Source: Galeruca laticollis
Lineage: Eukaryota; Arthropoda; Insecta; Coleoptera; Chrysomelidae
DNA length: 64,000 nucleotides
NCBI GenBank assembly: GCA_963921935.1
Contig: OY998176.1
Location: forward strand, 83,802,960-83,866,959
Direction: 5' to 3'
Shown piece by piece: positions 43,060 to 52,888 of this stretch. A model generated the notes under the pieces. The model did no database searches. It saw only the letters and a program-made list of their open reading frames with translations, and was not told where the DNA came from. The translations under genes were made by a program, and so were the position numbers. Numbering within the stretch: the stretch's first letter is position 1; every line of letters starts with the position of its first letter.

Positions 43060-43258
43060 TGTGTGGGTTTTTTCAGAAATTTTTAATTTGGGTATGGCAA
43101 CGGTACTTTTATGTGGGAAGAATATATCGATATTCTATCATATTATTTTAATAAATTCCCAGATACTTTAATATTGGAATCGATTCTCTCACCTGTTTTT
43201 ACACTAATTACTTTGATTAGATTTTAAGTATACACACTATTGCTGAACTCGTTTTCGG

Positions 43259-43292
43259 AACGACCACTCGTCTCGATGATTCGAGTTTAACT
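43259..43292 (-). promoter_or_regulatory. Internal promoter of the I-clade LINE: initiator and DPE
   Basis: On the minus strand the element starts GCAGTT, a good initiator if the A at 43292 is +1. GGTCGT at +28 to +33 (43265-43260) fits the downstream promoter element consensus RGWYVT exactly and at the canonical distance. At +18 to +27 CGAGACGAGT fits the motif-ten element in part. TATA-less promoters of this kind drive I, jockey and related LINEs in flies. No activity is shown here. Confidence 0.6.
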
Positions 43293-43304
43293 GCTCATAT
43301 TAGT
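43292..43304. repeat. Right 13-bp target-site duplication of the I-clade LINE
   Basis: TGCTCATATTAGT, the exact match of 37979-37991. Confidence 0.9.
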
Positions 43305-43380
43305 GTTTTTAAATGAAACTTGTATTATATTGTGGAATCAACTAGAGACCGTGAGTTTCATTTAAAAACACTAATATGAT
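43305..43380. mobile_element. Penelope family 1 terminus interrupted by the LINE
   Basis: TTGTATTATATTGTGGAAT and GAGTTTCATTTAAAAACACT match 17669-17735 and 9443-9490. To its left an inverse copy of the same terminus (AGTGTTTTTAAATGAAAC) forms a 20-bp inverted pair. The continuation of the inverse copy lies beyond the LINE at 37920-37978. Confidence 0.6.
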
Positions 43381-44447
43381 ATATACTTTAATTATTTTTA
43401 TCGGTAAAGGAATCATTAAGAAATTGTTTATAAATTGCACAAAGTTTGGAAGCCGCTAGTATAGATATATCCAAAGGATTCCAGTATAGGTACATATAAA
43501 TGGAAGATATGATTTGTGACCTAACCCATCCCATCCAAAATACGACTACTGAATTTACCTACACCCATTCTACCCATTTTCATAAGAATATTAAATTGGT
43601 TCATCTTTAAAATACTCCCAGTGTACCAAAAACATATGTCAATCGTAATCCTCGTTGACAACCATTTTGACAAAAACTCCAGCTACTCAACTCGACCAAA
43701 ACGTAAATCAATGTATTTAGGAGTCGATGAAAACACAAACTTCTAACTAATAAATCTTCTCAGCAAGTTTACTCAAATAAATGACCCTGCCTTTAAACCA
43801 TCAAACGGCTAGCTGCAAGAAAACTATAAATCTCGCCGGGTTGACGAGATATCCGAGATATTCAGATAGAATAGAAACCGCGAGTGGAGAACTGAAAAAT
43901 GTCGGTAATACCGATAAATCTCTATGGTGCCATGTACGTAGAAATTGTATGAATTAGAGTAGTTTCCAATTGAGCTACAGACAAGATTATAATACTGTAT
44001 TAAAGGATGAAGTGCACTTTATAAAAAATATTTTCATTATTAGTCTTAGTAAAATTTTCGATTATAATAAAAAGTTTCGTTCACTCTAAAACTCCGAAAA
44101 ATTAACTAAAATTCAAGATTTTTTACCCCCTGCTTCATTTTATAGTCAATTTTATTATAATGAATTCATTTTTGCCTATGCAATATTATTTCTAATTGTC
44201 ATTTACGTCAACAATAACAAAACTACAATAGATAATAACGTAAATAAAAGTTACAATACACTAAAAAATAGTATTTAACTATTTGGCATATCCTTTTCCT
44301 GCTTCAAAATATCTTTTTACTTTTCCGCCCAACCTTGTAATTCGTATTGCCCAGGTAAGCCCAAAGGAGACGGAGTTCAATTAAATTAACTGATTTATTT
44401 CTAAAAAAAATATTATTTACAATGACGAAAATTAACTAAAATTCAAT

Positions 44448-44450
<3 letters not shown>
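43381..44450. other. No feature recognised
   Basis: AT-rich. No frame of note and no visible repeat. Confidence 0.25.

Positions 44451-44489
<39 letters not shown>
44451..44489. repeat. (TA)n microsatellite
   Basis: An uninterrupted alternation of T and A of nearly 40 bases. Confidence 0.9.
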
Positions 44490-44492
<3 letters not shown>

Positions 44493-45488
44493 CTGGTACG
44501 TAAATATTTTGAAGGTCACGCTTCGATGGTCCGTATCCTTTCGTCGATCGATATGTACTGATGGTCCGAATAATAGGTAGGTGTAACTATAGCGGTGTGT
44601 ATTCGATTCCGGCGATATACTCGACGGTGTACGGGATTCTCTGCGTCCTATGAAATGTTCAGACAGCCAGGGATATGAGCAACCGGCGGATCAATACTCT
44701 TTCGGTTTTAATCTCAAGATTTCAGAGTATCGTTTGTAGCTAGTCAGTACCCAGCTTAACGAATATCTCTGCTTGCAGGGACTGTAGTTATTACGGTGCG
44801 TCAATACCACACCGAAATTATACTAACAGTTAAAGCGATCGTTTGTAGCCAGTCCCTACGAAGATACTGTAGAGCTTTCAGTGTGTCAGTACCACACCGA
44901 AATTCTTCTAACAGTTTGAACAATCGTTCTCATTTCCGTCAATACCAGAAACCAACGGCCGATCTAATGAATGATGTATAGAATCGGATCAATACTCAGA
45001 CTTAGTACAACACTCGGCGGTGGATGGTGTAAAGCGTTTAAGGTTAAAGTCAATACCCTCGACCTACGCTTCGCACTGGAGGCGGCTGAACTTGGAGGAG
45101 CAGGAGTCCGTAAACCAAGTCGTCTCATCGTCTGTCGGTTTGCAATTTTATATCCATCGTCGTAGTGGTGGTGGAAGTCTCCTTCCCTTCTACTGTCGAT
45201 TCTTCGTGCGCATCTTGGCGTGGGGGCTTTGCTGTTCTGGTGGGGTACCTCGTCATCGCGGTGCTAACTGGTTTCTTGAATCGAGTTTTATAGTAATGAA
45301 TTTATATCATTACAACTTATCTAATATGCAAGAAAAGTATTGGTTTACCCCAAAAAAAATTGGAATTTTGGAAAAAAAAATTGAGTTATTTTTACGTTTT
45401 CCATCAACAACAACACGAAAAAACGGTTTTTAGAAAAAAAAACATGTGTGTATGTCGTCGTTGTCGTCGGCCACTTTTTCCTGCATGT
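44490..45488. repeat. GC-richer block with about 105-bp degenerate tandem units, no gene assigned
   Basis: Sequence such as ATCGTTTGTAG-C-AGTC, followed by GTCAATACCACACCGAAATT and CTAACAGTT, occurs from about 44725, 44832 and in part 44925. The block is richer in G+C than its neighbours. A plus-strand frame (45020-45433) crosses it but shows no known domain and is probably chance. Confidence 0.4.
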
Positions 45489-45800
45489 CTTGTTAGCACG
45501 ATACAGCCTCTGGAGTGCAATAAGTCACCAATTTTATGATGGAATATTGTTAAGGGCATGTTACAAATGAACCCTATTGATTTTCAGCTCACCAGAGACA
45601 GTACAACGGGTGCTATGGTACTTGAAGTAAGACATTTTGTCATTTTTTCCGAAATTTCAGTTTGTTAGCACGATACAGTCTCCGGAGTTCAACAAGTCAC
45701 CAATTTTATGATTGAATATTATTCAGGACATTTCACTGATGAACCCTATTGATTTTCAGCTAACCAGAACCAATACGACAGGTGCTACAGTACTTTAAGA
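45489..45800. repeat. Tandem duplication of a 171-bp unit
   Basis: Two units, starting CTTGTTAGCACGATACAG at about 45489 and 45660, share GTCACCAATTTTATGAT, AACCCTATTGATTTTCAGCT and CAGTAC-motifs, with scattered differences. Non-coding; type unknown. Confidence 0.7.
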
Positions 45801-46480
45801 ACTATATTTTGAACCAGTTGAAAGTTTGATTTTATGAATGTTGAATTTATTCAAAGAATGTGTTATTGCTTTTATGCAGTCGATTTCAAGCATTAATTCT
45901 AAAATTAAATATTGTATTTGTTTTAGACAACAGTTTATTGGGACATCATCTAGTGATTCTACCTCAGAGAAGGCATCAAGTGCTAGGGTTAAATCTATAT
46001 GTTTTGAAGATTTCATCATGCAACATTCAGGTAACAAAATATGCACCTATCAGCATTAAAAATCTAAAAGCCTTTTCAATGGTAAAAGCTTTGTGTCGTC
46101 CATCAATTTGAGGCACAAAGTGTACACACATACTCAGTAATCGAATTTTTTTAAGAAAACGTCAAATATCTGAACCATCTTCAGTTATTGTCACAGCTGA
46201 AGAATTAGAATATGAAGAACTGTTAGTGGCTGTTTTAGCAGAAAGTTTAATTTTGGTTCACGGTTCCTACCTATGAATCGAAACACGAAAAACGATATTG
46301 ACAAATAACCAACATTCAACGGATAGTTGAATATACAACAATAAAATATAGCGATAAACGTTAAAATCAGACGAACGTTATTTATTCATTCTCATTTACA
46401 AATTAGGAAATTCTAATTTTTGAGTCTACAATTATATTGATTGAAAGAAACATATATTTTGATGTTTAAACTTTTCACTT
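45801..46480. other. No gene assigned
   Basis: Short frames on both strands (45838-46111 plus, 45795-46046 minus) have no recognisable content. On the minus strand an AATAAA at about 46386-46381 could serve the exon above it. Confidence 0.25.
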
Positions 46481-46614
46481 CTATTGGCAGTTCCCATGAC
46501 CGTATATTTTTCTTTCTTCACAATATCTTTTATTGTTTTCATTGAAGGCTGGGTGCCTTTTGTATCCACGGGGCCCTGTGCTGCAGTCCAAAAAGCACTC
46601 AAGTAGATCCGTCC
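46481..46614 (-). CDS. Candidate terminal exon of a Cys-rich protein, identity unknown
   Basis: Minus strand: a TCTCTTTCAG acceptor ends at 46615, then an open frame of 44 codons to TAG at 46483-46481. It reads LLECFLDCSTGPRGYKRH, PAFNENNKRYCEERKIYGHG and NCQ. Five cysteines in 40 residues suggest a secreted or disulfide-rich domain. An AATAAA lies about 95 bases past the stop. No upstream exon could be fixed, and no family is recognised, so this may be chance or an unknown repeat. Confidence 0.3.
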
Positions 46615-46620
46615 CTGAAA

Positions 46621-47731
46621 GAGACAATATTGATGCTAAAAATTAAAACAGATCATAAAACTTATCGCAATTTGTAGAAAGAGGTGAAAACGTGTGAATT
46701 GAGATTTTGATGATTAAAATAATAGAACTATCATGAATTGATTAAATTGGAAAAATATTCTCATGATGTACACCAATGATCTGGCACTATCAGGTAAAAC
46801 GTAATAGGTTTAAATACACGGACACTAACGGTCTTCGCGAGAAAGATCTTCAACAACGATTCACTTAATTAAACGTCCGTTTGTTTTCTTTTGGATGGTA
46901 CGAAAGAATGTCGCATATATACCAGAAGAATTCTAGAAATGGGTAACGAAATGTTCACCTTCGATCACTTCGCCAGATAGTGTTGCTGTGACTCGAAAAA
47001 GATCTTGTTTCGATCAGATGTAAGTTGAAATAAGAGACATTGACAGAAACATTATTTGAAAATATTTTTTTCTTCGTATCTTGCGCAAGATCTGTCGCTA
47101 TTTTTATCGCTATACAATTATTTTAATTGACTACTAGAATAGTACGACTTATGGTGGTGTAGGGTTGAGTGAATTTAAAATGACTTTCTTAAAACATGCA
47201 AATTACTTGAAGACCATTACTAAACGACTGCCTTTTATTTGGTATTTGAGTTGAATATACAGCTACAGAAACTAATTTATGATGAAGATTAGGATGCTTC
47301 ATGTTTATAGGTATCTACTTGGAGTATCTTGAGGAGGCTCAAATGAAGCGAAATGTTTAATGAGACATGTGCCGGATCCAAGAAATTTTAGTGTACCTAT
47401 AGCGACACAATGGTGTAAGGACTATTTTACCCAGAATTTCACAAGCTGTTATCACTGCTAATACTCGTTACTAAAGTGCTTGAAATTTCTTTCCTTTCAC
47501 CGAAAAGCAAACTAAAATTGTTCAGTTTCATCACTGTGATACTAATTTAATGCTCGGAAAAATTAATCAATGTAAAACTTCAGCTAAATTAGAATCACAA
47601 ATGAAATTTTGGCTATGTAAACACACAAGTGTCATGCTGATTTATTCAATGTAACGAATTTACAAATGGGCATATCTAAAGAAAGCGTGATTCTGTAATT
47701 TCCTCTACCATATTATCAAGCTCCCACATCT
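46621..47731. other. No feature recognised
   Basis: AT-rich with short frames. Possible upstream exons of the Cys-rich candidate were looked for, but none has both good splice sites and a clear frame. Confidence 0.2.
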
Positions 47732-47980
47732 TTAGTTGCGTGTTCTATATCTTTTTGTCAATAATTTTTTTGTAATTTTTGATAATGATTGCAATAAAAG
47801 ATGCCCAATTTCATTAAACTTAAATTTTGTATTCTGACGAGCCACATATATATCCATTTGTGCCCAAATAAGCTCGATCGGATTCAATTCGCAGTGATAT
47901 GGTGGCAATTGCAGAACAGTAATTCCACGTTCCTTCGCCATTTCATCAATAGCGTATTTTTTAAATGCCGATGTATAGTT
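47732..47980 (-). pseudogene. DDE_3 transposase C-terminal fragment
   Basis: Minus strand: YAIDEMAKERGITVLQLPPY, then HCELNPIELIWAQ with the catalytic Glu, and ARQNTKFKFNEIGHLLLQ. This is the same box as LPPYHCMFNPIEHIW in the pseudogene at 10.8 kb. It ends at the left edge of the pogo element (48026). A matching N-terminal piece on the same strand lies at the right edge of the pogo element (56990-57190), so the pogo element probably landed in this gene. Confidence 0.75.
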
Positions 47981-48139
47981 GCCTAGTCGGCACTAAAAGT
48001 TCTTACTACGTCATATCACTGTTAGGGGAGGGCGGGGCAAGATGGACCCCCTAATTTTAATTGCTTCTTAATACGTTGTTTGTTGCATTAGCGATTTTAA
48101 ATTTGAACAGCTGGACATGCTGATGTGTTATTTACTACT

Positions 48140-48147
48140 TACATACA
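48140..48147. repeat. Left 8-bp target-site duplication of the hAT element
   Basis: TACATACA, repeated exactly at 51497-51504 directly after the right end of the element. Confidence 0.9.
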
Positions 48148-48667
48148 CAGGGCCGTTCCAATCATATGTGCAGGTCGTGCGGCGCACGACGGCGGCGTCA
48201 CAAAAAAGACGCCGACGGCGCCGAAGATATTTTTTTTATTTTTACCAATGTCTGAATATGCTAGAATTAAGATTAAAGTAGGAAATAAGTAATAATATTT
48301 AAACAAATAATTTATAAAATGTATTATTATGATCATTATTATCATCTATAGATTCAAATATGACTTCTTTAAGTTGCTTGGTCCCGACCTATTGCATATT
48401 TTGTTCTATTACTGAGCGCCGTGCGCCCGCACTATATTTCTTAGTTCCTATGTTCCATTTCACAAGTTCATTCTGATCTGGCCAAGCGAGTATTGCAGTG
48501 AAATCATGTTCAGTTGAGCATTGGCTTTTGTCTTAAGCAGTAGAGTAAATCGCATCTCGCATCAGCTAAAAAGTTATACCTATTTCTTATTTCCTTATTT
48601 GAAATTTTGTTCTTTTCTGGAAGCTCGAACTTTAAAGTATAAGTTATAAGTATAAAATGAAGTTAAG

Positions 48668-48771
48668 GTAAGTAATGTATATCCAGATCGTTAAATTCGT
48701 AATTATAAATCAATTAGATTCAACAAACCCCGAACCCAAACCCAAAATTTTATGTGGTATTATTTTTTTAG
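48668..48771 (+). other. Predicted 5'-UTR intron of the hAT transposase gene
   Basis: GTAAGT follows AGTTAAG at 48668, and TATTTTTTTAG ends at 48771, so the ATG at 48772 comes directly after the acceptor. Sites fit the consensus, but there is no transcript evidence. Confidence 0.45.
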
Positions 48772-51247
48772 ATGTCTGAAGGTAAAAAGAAACTTTCTGG
48801 TTACCAAAATCTAATTAACAAAAGTAAACATGAGGAGGTGTTGGGAAATACCATTGAGAAAATAACTCAATTTTTCAAAGCACCCATTGATTCTCCTTCG
48901 GAGGCTTCCGTAAAAAATGATGATGATAATATGGAGCCATCGACATCAAGTTCAGTTGAAGTTGAAAAAACTGTAACGTTTATCGAAGCTGAGGATGATG
49001 AAGTTTTTGATAGTAAGACTGTACATCTGTCTAAAGATCCAGGTTTGTGGCCGAAAATATTATCTTCAATGAATATTGAACTTCTGATAAAATATGGTCC
49101 AACCTATTATAACAATTCAAATTGCGTTTTTCCGAAAGACAAGACTGGGCGAAAATTTTCTGAATCATAGTTTACTCGAATTTTGCCAAATAATGAAAAA
49201 ATCAAGCGTGATTGGCTTCTGTACTCGGTATCGAAAAATTCAGTGTTTTGTTTTTGTTGCAGAATATTCAACCTCAACACCGCAAAAGCCCGATTGGCTG
49301 ATGAAAATGGCTATAATGATTGGCAACATTTGAGTGAACATTTAAATATTCACGAAAAAAGTAAAATGCATTTCGAAAATCTTAAGACATGGTCTGACTG
49401 TGTAACTAGATTTAAAACGAACAATACGATTGATCTAACACATAAATATTTGTTTAATGCTGAAATTAAATATTGGCATGCAGTTATTGAGCGAGTATTC
49501 TATGTTATTCAGTTTTTAGCTAAACAAAATCTGTCTTTTCGCGGTCAAAATTTGAAATTGTTTCAAAATAATTATGGCAATTTCTTAAAATGTGTGGAAA
49601 TGATTGCCAAATTCAATCTTATAATGGCTGAACATACTAAGAGGGTACAAATGCAAAGCAACAGAATGAATCATTACCTTGGCATCCACATTCAAAATGG
49701 AATAATAGGCAATAATTTAAGAGAACATATTTTATATATGATTAAAAACTCAAAATATTTTTCTATTATTCTTGATTGTACTCCAGACATGAGCCATCAA
49801 GAACAAATTTCTGTCTGTATCAGGTTCGTAAATATAGATACAGCATCAGGGGAAATTGTTGTTGATGAACGTTTCTTACATTTCTCTCCAATAGAAGACA
49901 CAACAGCTGAGGGCTTTCAAAAATTTCTACTAAATGCTTTAGAAAAACCTAATTTAAATTTATATGATATGAGAGGCCAGGTGCCAACATGCGAGGCAAG
50001 CATGCCGGTTTACAAAAAAAATTCTAGATTTGAATCCAAGATCATTTTTTGTACCTTGTTGTAATCACAGTTTCAACTTGGTTGTAAATGATGCAGTTAA
50101 GGGAAACAACTCTAGCTGGCGATTCTTTTCTACGGTTCAAGAACTTTATAATTTTTTTTTTGCTTCAACTAATCGTTGGACCGTTTTGAAAGAACATATT
50201 TCCAATTTAACTTTAAAACCACTTTCTGAAACTAGATGGTCGAGCAGAATTGATGCCATTACTCCATTGAGGTATCAGCTTGGGGAAGTCTATGATGCTT
50301 TATATAGTATATTCAGTGGAGTTTCTTTCGATAACAATACAAAGCATATGGCTGAATCTTTAGCAAATAAATTAAAAAGTTATCGGTTTATATGTACATT
50401 AGTATTGTGGTACTATGTTCTGTTTAGAGTCAATACTGTTAGCAAAACATTACAAACCAAAGATTTTGATATCTCGGAAGCATGTACCCAAATGAATAAT
50501 TTGCTAAAGTTTTTCAATAGTTACCGAAGTGATAAAGGATTTGGAGATGTATTAGTTGATGCTTCTGAACTTGCAAAATCTCTAGATGTAGAGCCAACCC
50601 TCAAAACTAATAATGTGTTTAGACCAAGGCGTGTTAAAAAACAATTTAATTACGAGAATGACGATGAACCAATTACAGATGGAGAACGGGATTTTAAAAT
50701 AAACATTTTTTTTAGGACACTTGATATTGTTATAAGATCAATTGGTGAAAGGTTCGACTTATTGTCGTCCCATTCCGACCATTTTCAATTTTTATGGGAT
50801 ATTTGTAAATTTTCAGATTTACCAGAAAAGGAACAACTAAATTGTTGTTTACAGCTTGAAGGAGTTTTAACAGACAAAAATCATAATGAGCGTGACATAA
50901 ATGGAACAGAATTGTTCCACGAGTTGCAATTTTTAAAAAATCTTAATCTACAAACACCGACACAAATGTTAAACTACATTATAAAAAATAATTTAACTCA
51001 TTCTGTTCCAAATGCAAGCGTAGCTTTGCGAATTTTGTTGAGAATGCCTGTATCGGTTGCTTCAGCGGAGAGAACTTTCGCAAAGTTAAAGTTAATCAAA
51101 AACTACTCAAGATCGTCAATGGGCCAACAACGGCTCGATAATTTGGCAATCATATCGATTGAAAGTGATTTGTTGGACAATATAAATATGACTGAACTTA
51201 TTTCTGAATTTTCCAGAAAGAAAGCGCGTAAAGCTACTTTTATTTAA
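48772..51247 (+). pseudogene. hAT transposase (ZMYM1/TTF-type zinc-finger class), two inactivating lesions
   Basis: The ATG at 48772 opens an acidic N-terminus (MSEGKKKLSGYQNLINKSK), then the TTF-type zinc-finger region (DWLLYSVSKNSVFCFCCRIF, W.HLSEHLNIHEKSKMHF), then the RNase-H-like core with the first catalytic Asp in FSIILDCTPDMSHQEQ. The C-terminal dimerisation region is complete (RMPVSVASAERTFAKLKLIK, SSMGQQRLDNLAIISIE). Two breaks: a TAG at 49168-49170 within SES-x-FTRILP, where the frame then continues unchanged, and near 49980 a loss of about 13 bases after MRGQ that shifts the frame (MRGQ to ANMRGKHAGLQ). The second removes the segment where this class carries GYDNG, the second catalytic Asp. 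A residue-for-residue frame resumes and runs to 51245. The rest is well preserved, so the decay is recent. Confidence 0.85.
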
Positions 51248-51496
51248 TGGTTATTTAGTTTTATTTAGTTTTATTCAGGTTATTTAGATTAGGTAACTAT
51301 TTCTTGTTCAAAAAATGTTTATTTTTTGTTTGGTAATAAAATGTTTATTTTTGCTTCAAAGTTGTATTATTTATTTATTACCGTCTAGCGATTATGTTGA
51401 ATGTACATAATATAAAATTTAAAAAATATATGCACCAAAAAAAGGCGCTGTGATCACATTTGCACGACGGCGCCCGAACAGGTTGGAACGGCCCTG

Positions 51497-51504
51497 TACA
51501 TACA
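51497..51504. repeat. Right 8-bp target-site duplication of the hAT element
   Basis: TACATACA, matching 48140-48147. Confidence 0.9.
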
Positions 51505-51667
51505 GTTCAATATTTTTTTAATTTAGCGATAACATAGTAAAAAACATTTTTTACGAAAGTGTATATTTCCCATCTTGCCCCGCAGATGGGGTAGTTAGCA
51601 AGCTCGGTGGGGCAAGTTGGGATATACATGATTTTGTAAAATAATATAACTTTTTATTGAATTTTAA

Positions 51668-52880
51668 TTATTCTGTTGCACAAAGTGCACAAATATGCTG
51701 TACTTCGTCATCATCTTCTTCCTCTCCAGCACAGGAACTGTATGCCCAATGTCTGCACTTAATGCATAGAACCCATCCTTCCTTTGACTGGGAATATAAA
51801 TGGTTGCAATAAAGACATGCTGCATCATCTTCCACGTTTCCTTCGTCTTCCCCAGATGAGTCACTCTCTATAGTTTTGTTTTTCTTCTGTTGATTATCAT
51901 TTAGGTGAATCTGACGTTTAACAATTTGGCGAGGAGTTTCAGATTTCCGTTTCTTTACCAAATGTTTTCCTTTTTCGGAACTTTTTCTTTAACTACCGTC
52001 TTTTCTTTGCTCAATTTTTTTTCATTTTTCTGATATCTCGTTTTTATTGCTCCTCTTCTTTATGCTTCAATTCTTCCTCTAATTCCTTCTTGTACGGTGA
52101 CTCTGTTATAACAGTACATTTTCTTTTCTTCCCAACTCTTCGTTTTGTTGTCTGTTTTTCGTTTTCAATGTGTGGAATGGGAACAAGATCCTTTGGCGAG
52201 GATATCTGAAATGCAGTGGATAATGATGCACCAAAATTTAATGAGTTTTTCAAAACTGACTGTGTTAGTGGTAGCCTCTTTTCTGTTGATGCTTCTGTTG
52301 TATGGATAACATTGGGAGTTAAAGGTGGTGTTTTCACGGATTGATGTGACAAATTATCAGACTCTTGTGCTTCAAGATACAAATTTTCATCATTTTTTTT
52401 TGTTGATTGAGTATTTCAGACTATAAAACATCAACATCTTCAGCTGTTTGATGGGGTCTGTTTGTAGTTTCGGATGATGCAAAATCAATACCTGTGAATT
52501 TATTTGAGCTGAATGGAAAAATTCTCGCATTTTCAAACGAAGGTACAGCTGTTAACATAGACGCTGCTCGTATAAACGCCGTTCCAAATAACTTAGATAC
52601 TCGATATAAGGTCACAACTATCCCTGGATGATTTCGAGGCCAATTACTCACTTCCTGATCATAATAGACCCTGGAAGGTTTCATGAAACATATGTCAAGT
52701 GGCTGAAGTCGATGTGTGCAACGGGGAGGAAATTACAATATAACCACCCCATTATTTCTTATATAGTCAATTACTTTAATATTTTTTATATGAGTAGAAT
52801 GTGCAGCAGGTGGAACATCATTTAAAAACTCTGGATTCATCCTTACTCTGAGAAAAATGGATAACGGTGGCATATAAGCT
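51668..52880 (-). pseudogene. pogo transposase, C-terminal part
   Basis: Minus strand, continuing from the piece above 55793. It reads AGAYMPPLSIFLRVRMNPEF, then after a large loss HSTHIKNIKVIDYIRNNGVVI, a TAA, FPPRCTHRLQPLDICFMKP and YDQEVSNWPRNHPGIVVTLYR. A low-complexity, Lys/Ser/Glu-rich segment follows. It closes with a Cys-rich tail, CLYCNHLYSQSKEGWVLCIK and CRHWAYSSCAGEEED...HICALC, a PHD-like finger typical of the C-terminus of Tigger/pogo-like proteins in insects. The part with the second catalytic Asp (LLLLDGH-type) is missing. Several stops and frame changes also occur. Confidence 0.75.
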
Positions 52881-52888
52881 CCTGCTGC
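52880..52888. repeat. Left 9-bp target-site duplication of the LINE in pogo
   Basis: TCCTGCTGC, repeated at 55793-55801. It is part of the pogo transposase reading frame. Confidence 0.85.

Larger units (their letters stand above)
37992..43292 (-). mobile_element. Full-length, apparently intact I-clade LINE
   Basis: A 5.3-kb element with 13-bp target-site duplications on both sides, a 3' oligo(A) tail (T run 37991-38001 on this strand), a 3' hairpin, two uninterrupted ORFs and a 230-bp 5' UTR. The insertion site is a Penelope-like repeat, and the unoccupied form of that repeat is present at 9487-9520, which confirms both boundaries. EN, RT, RNase H and the ORF1 knuckle are all complete, so this may be a recent and possibly mobile copy. 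RNase H and the C-terminal knuckle (TRLTHGY...C..C...H...C) place it in the I group. Confidence 0.9.
48148..51496 (+). mobile_element. hAT transposon with complete ends
   Basis: 3349 bp. It begins CAGGGCCGTTCCAA and ends with the inverse TTGGAACGGCCCTG. An 8-bp duplication TACATACA flanks it (48140-48147 and 51497-51504). The sub-terminal parts hold more inverted, CpG-rich sequence (CGTCGTGC, GGCGCC). The transposase inside is disabled by only two lesions, so it could be mobilised by a related active transposase. Confidence 0.9.

Noticed and set aside
45020..45433. 137-residue plus-strand frame as a gene
   Set aside because: It crosses a tandem-repeat, GC-richer block, has no domain, and its C-terminus is low-complexity.
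46780..46960. Upstream exons of the Cys-rich candidate
   Set aside because: Short frames exist (ESLLKIFLAKT), but no donor/acceptor pair keeps a frame to 46614.
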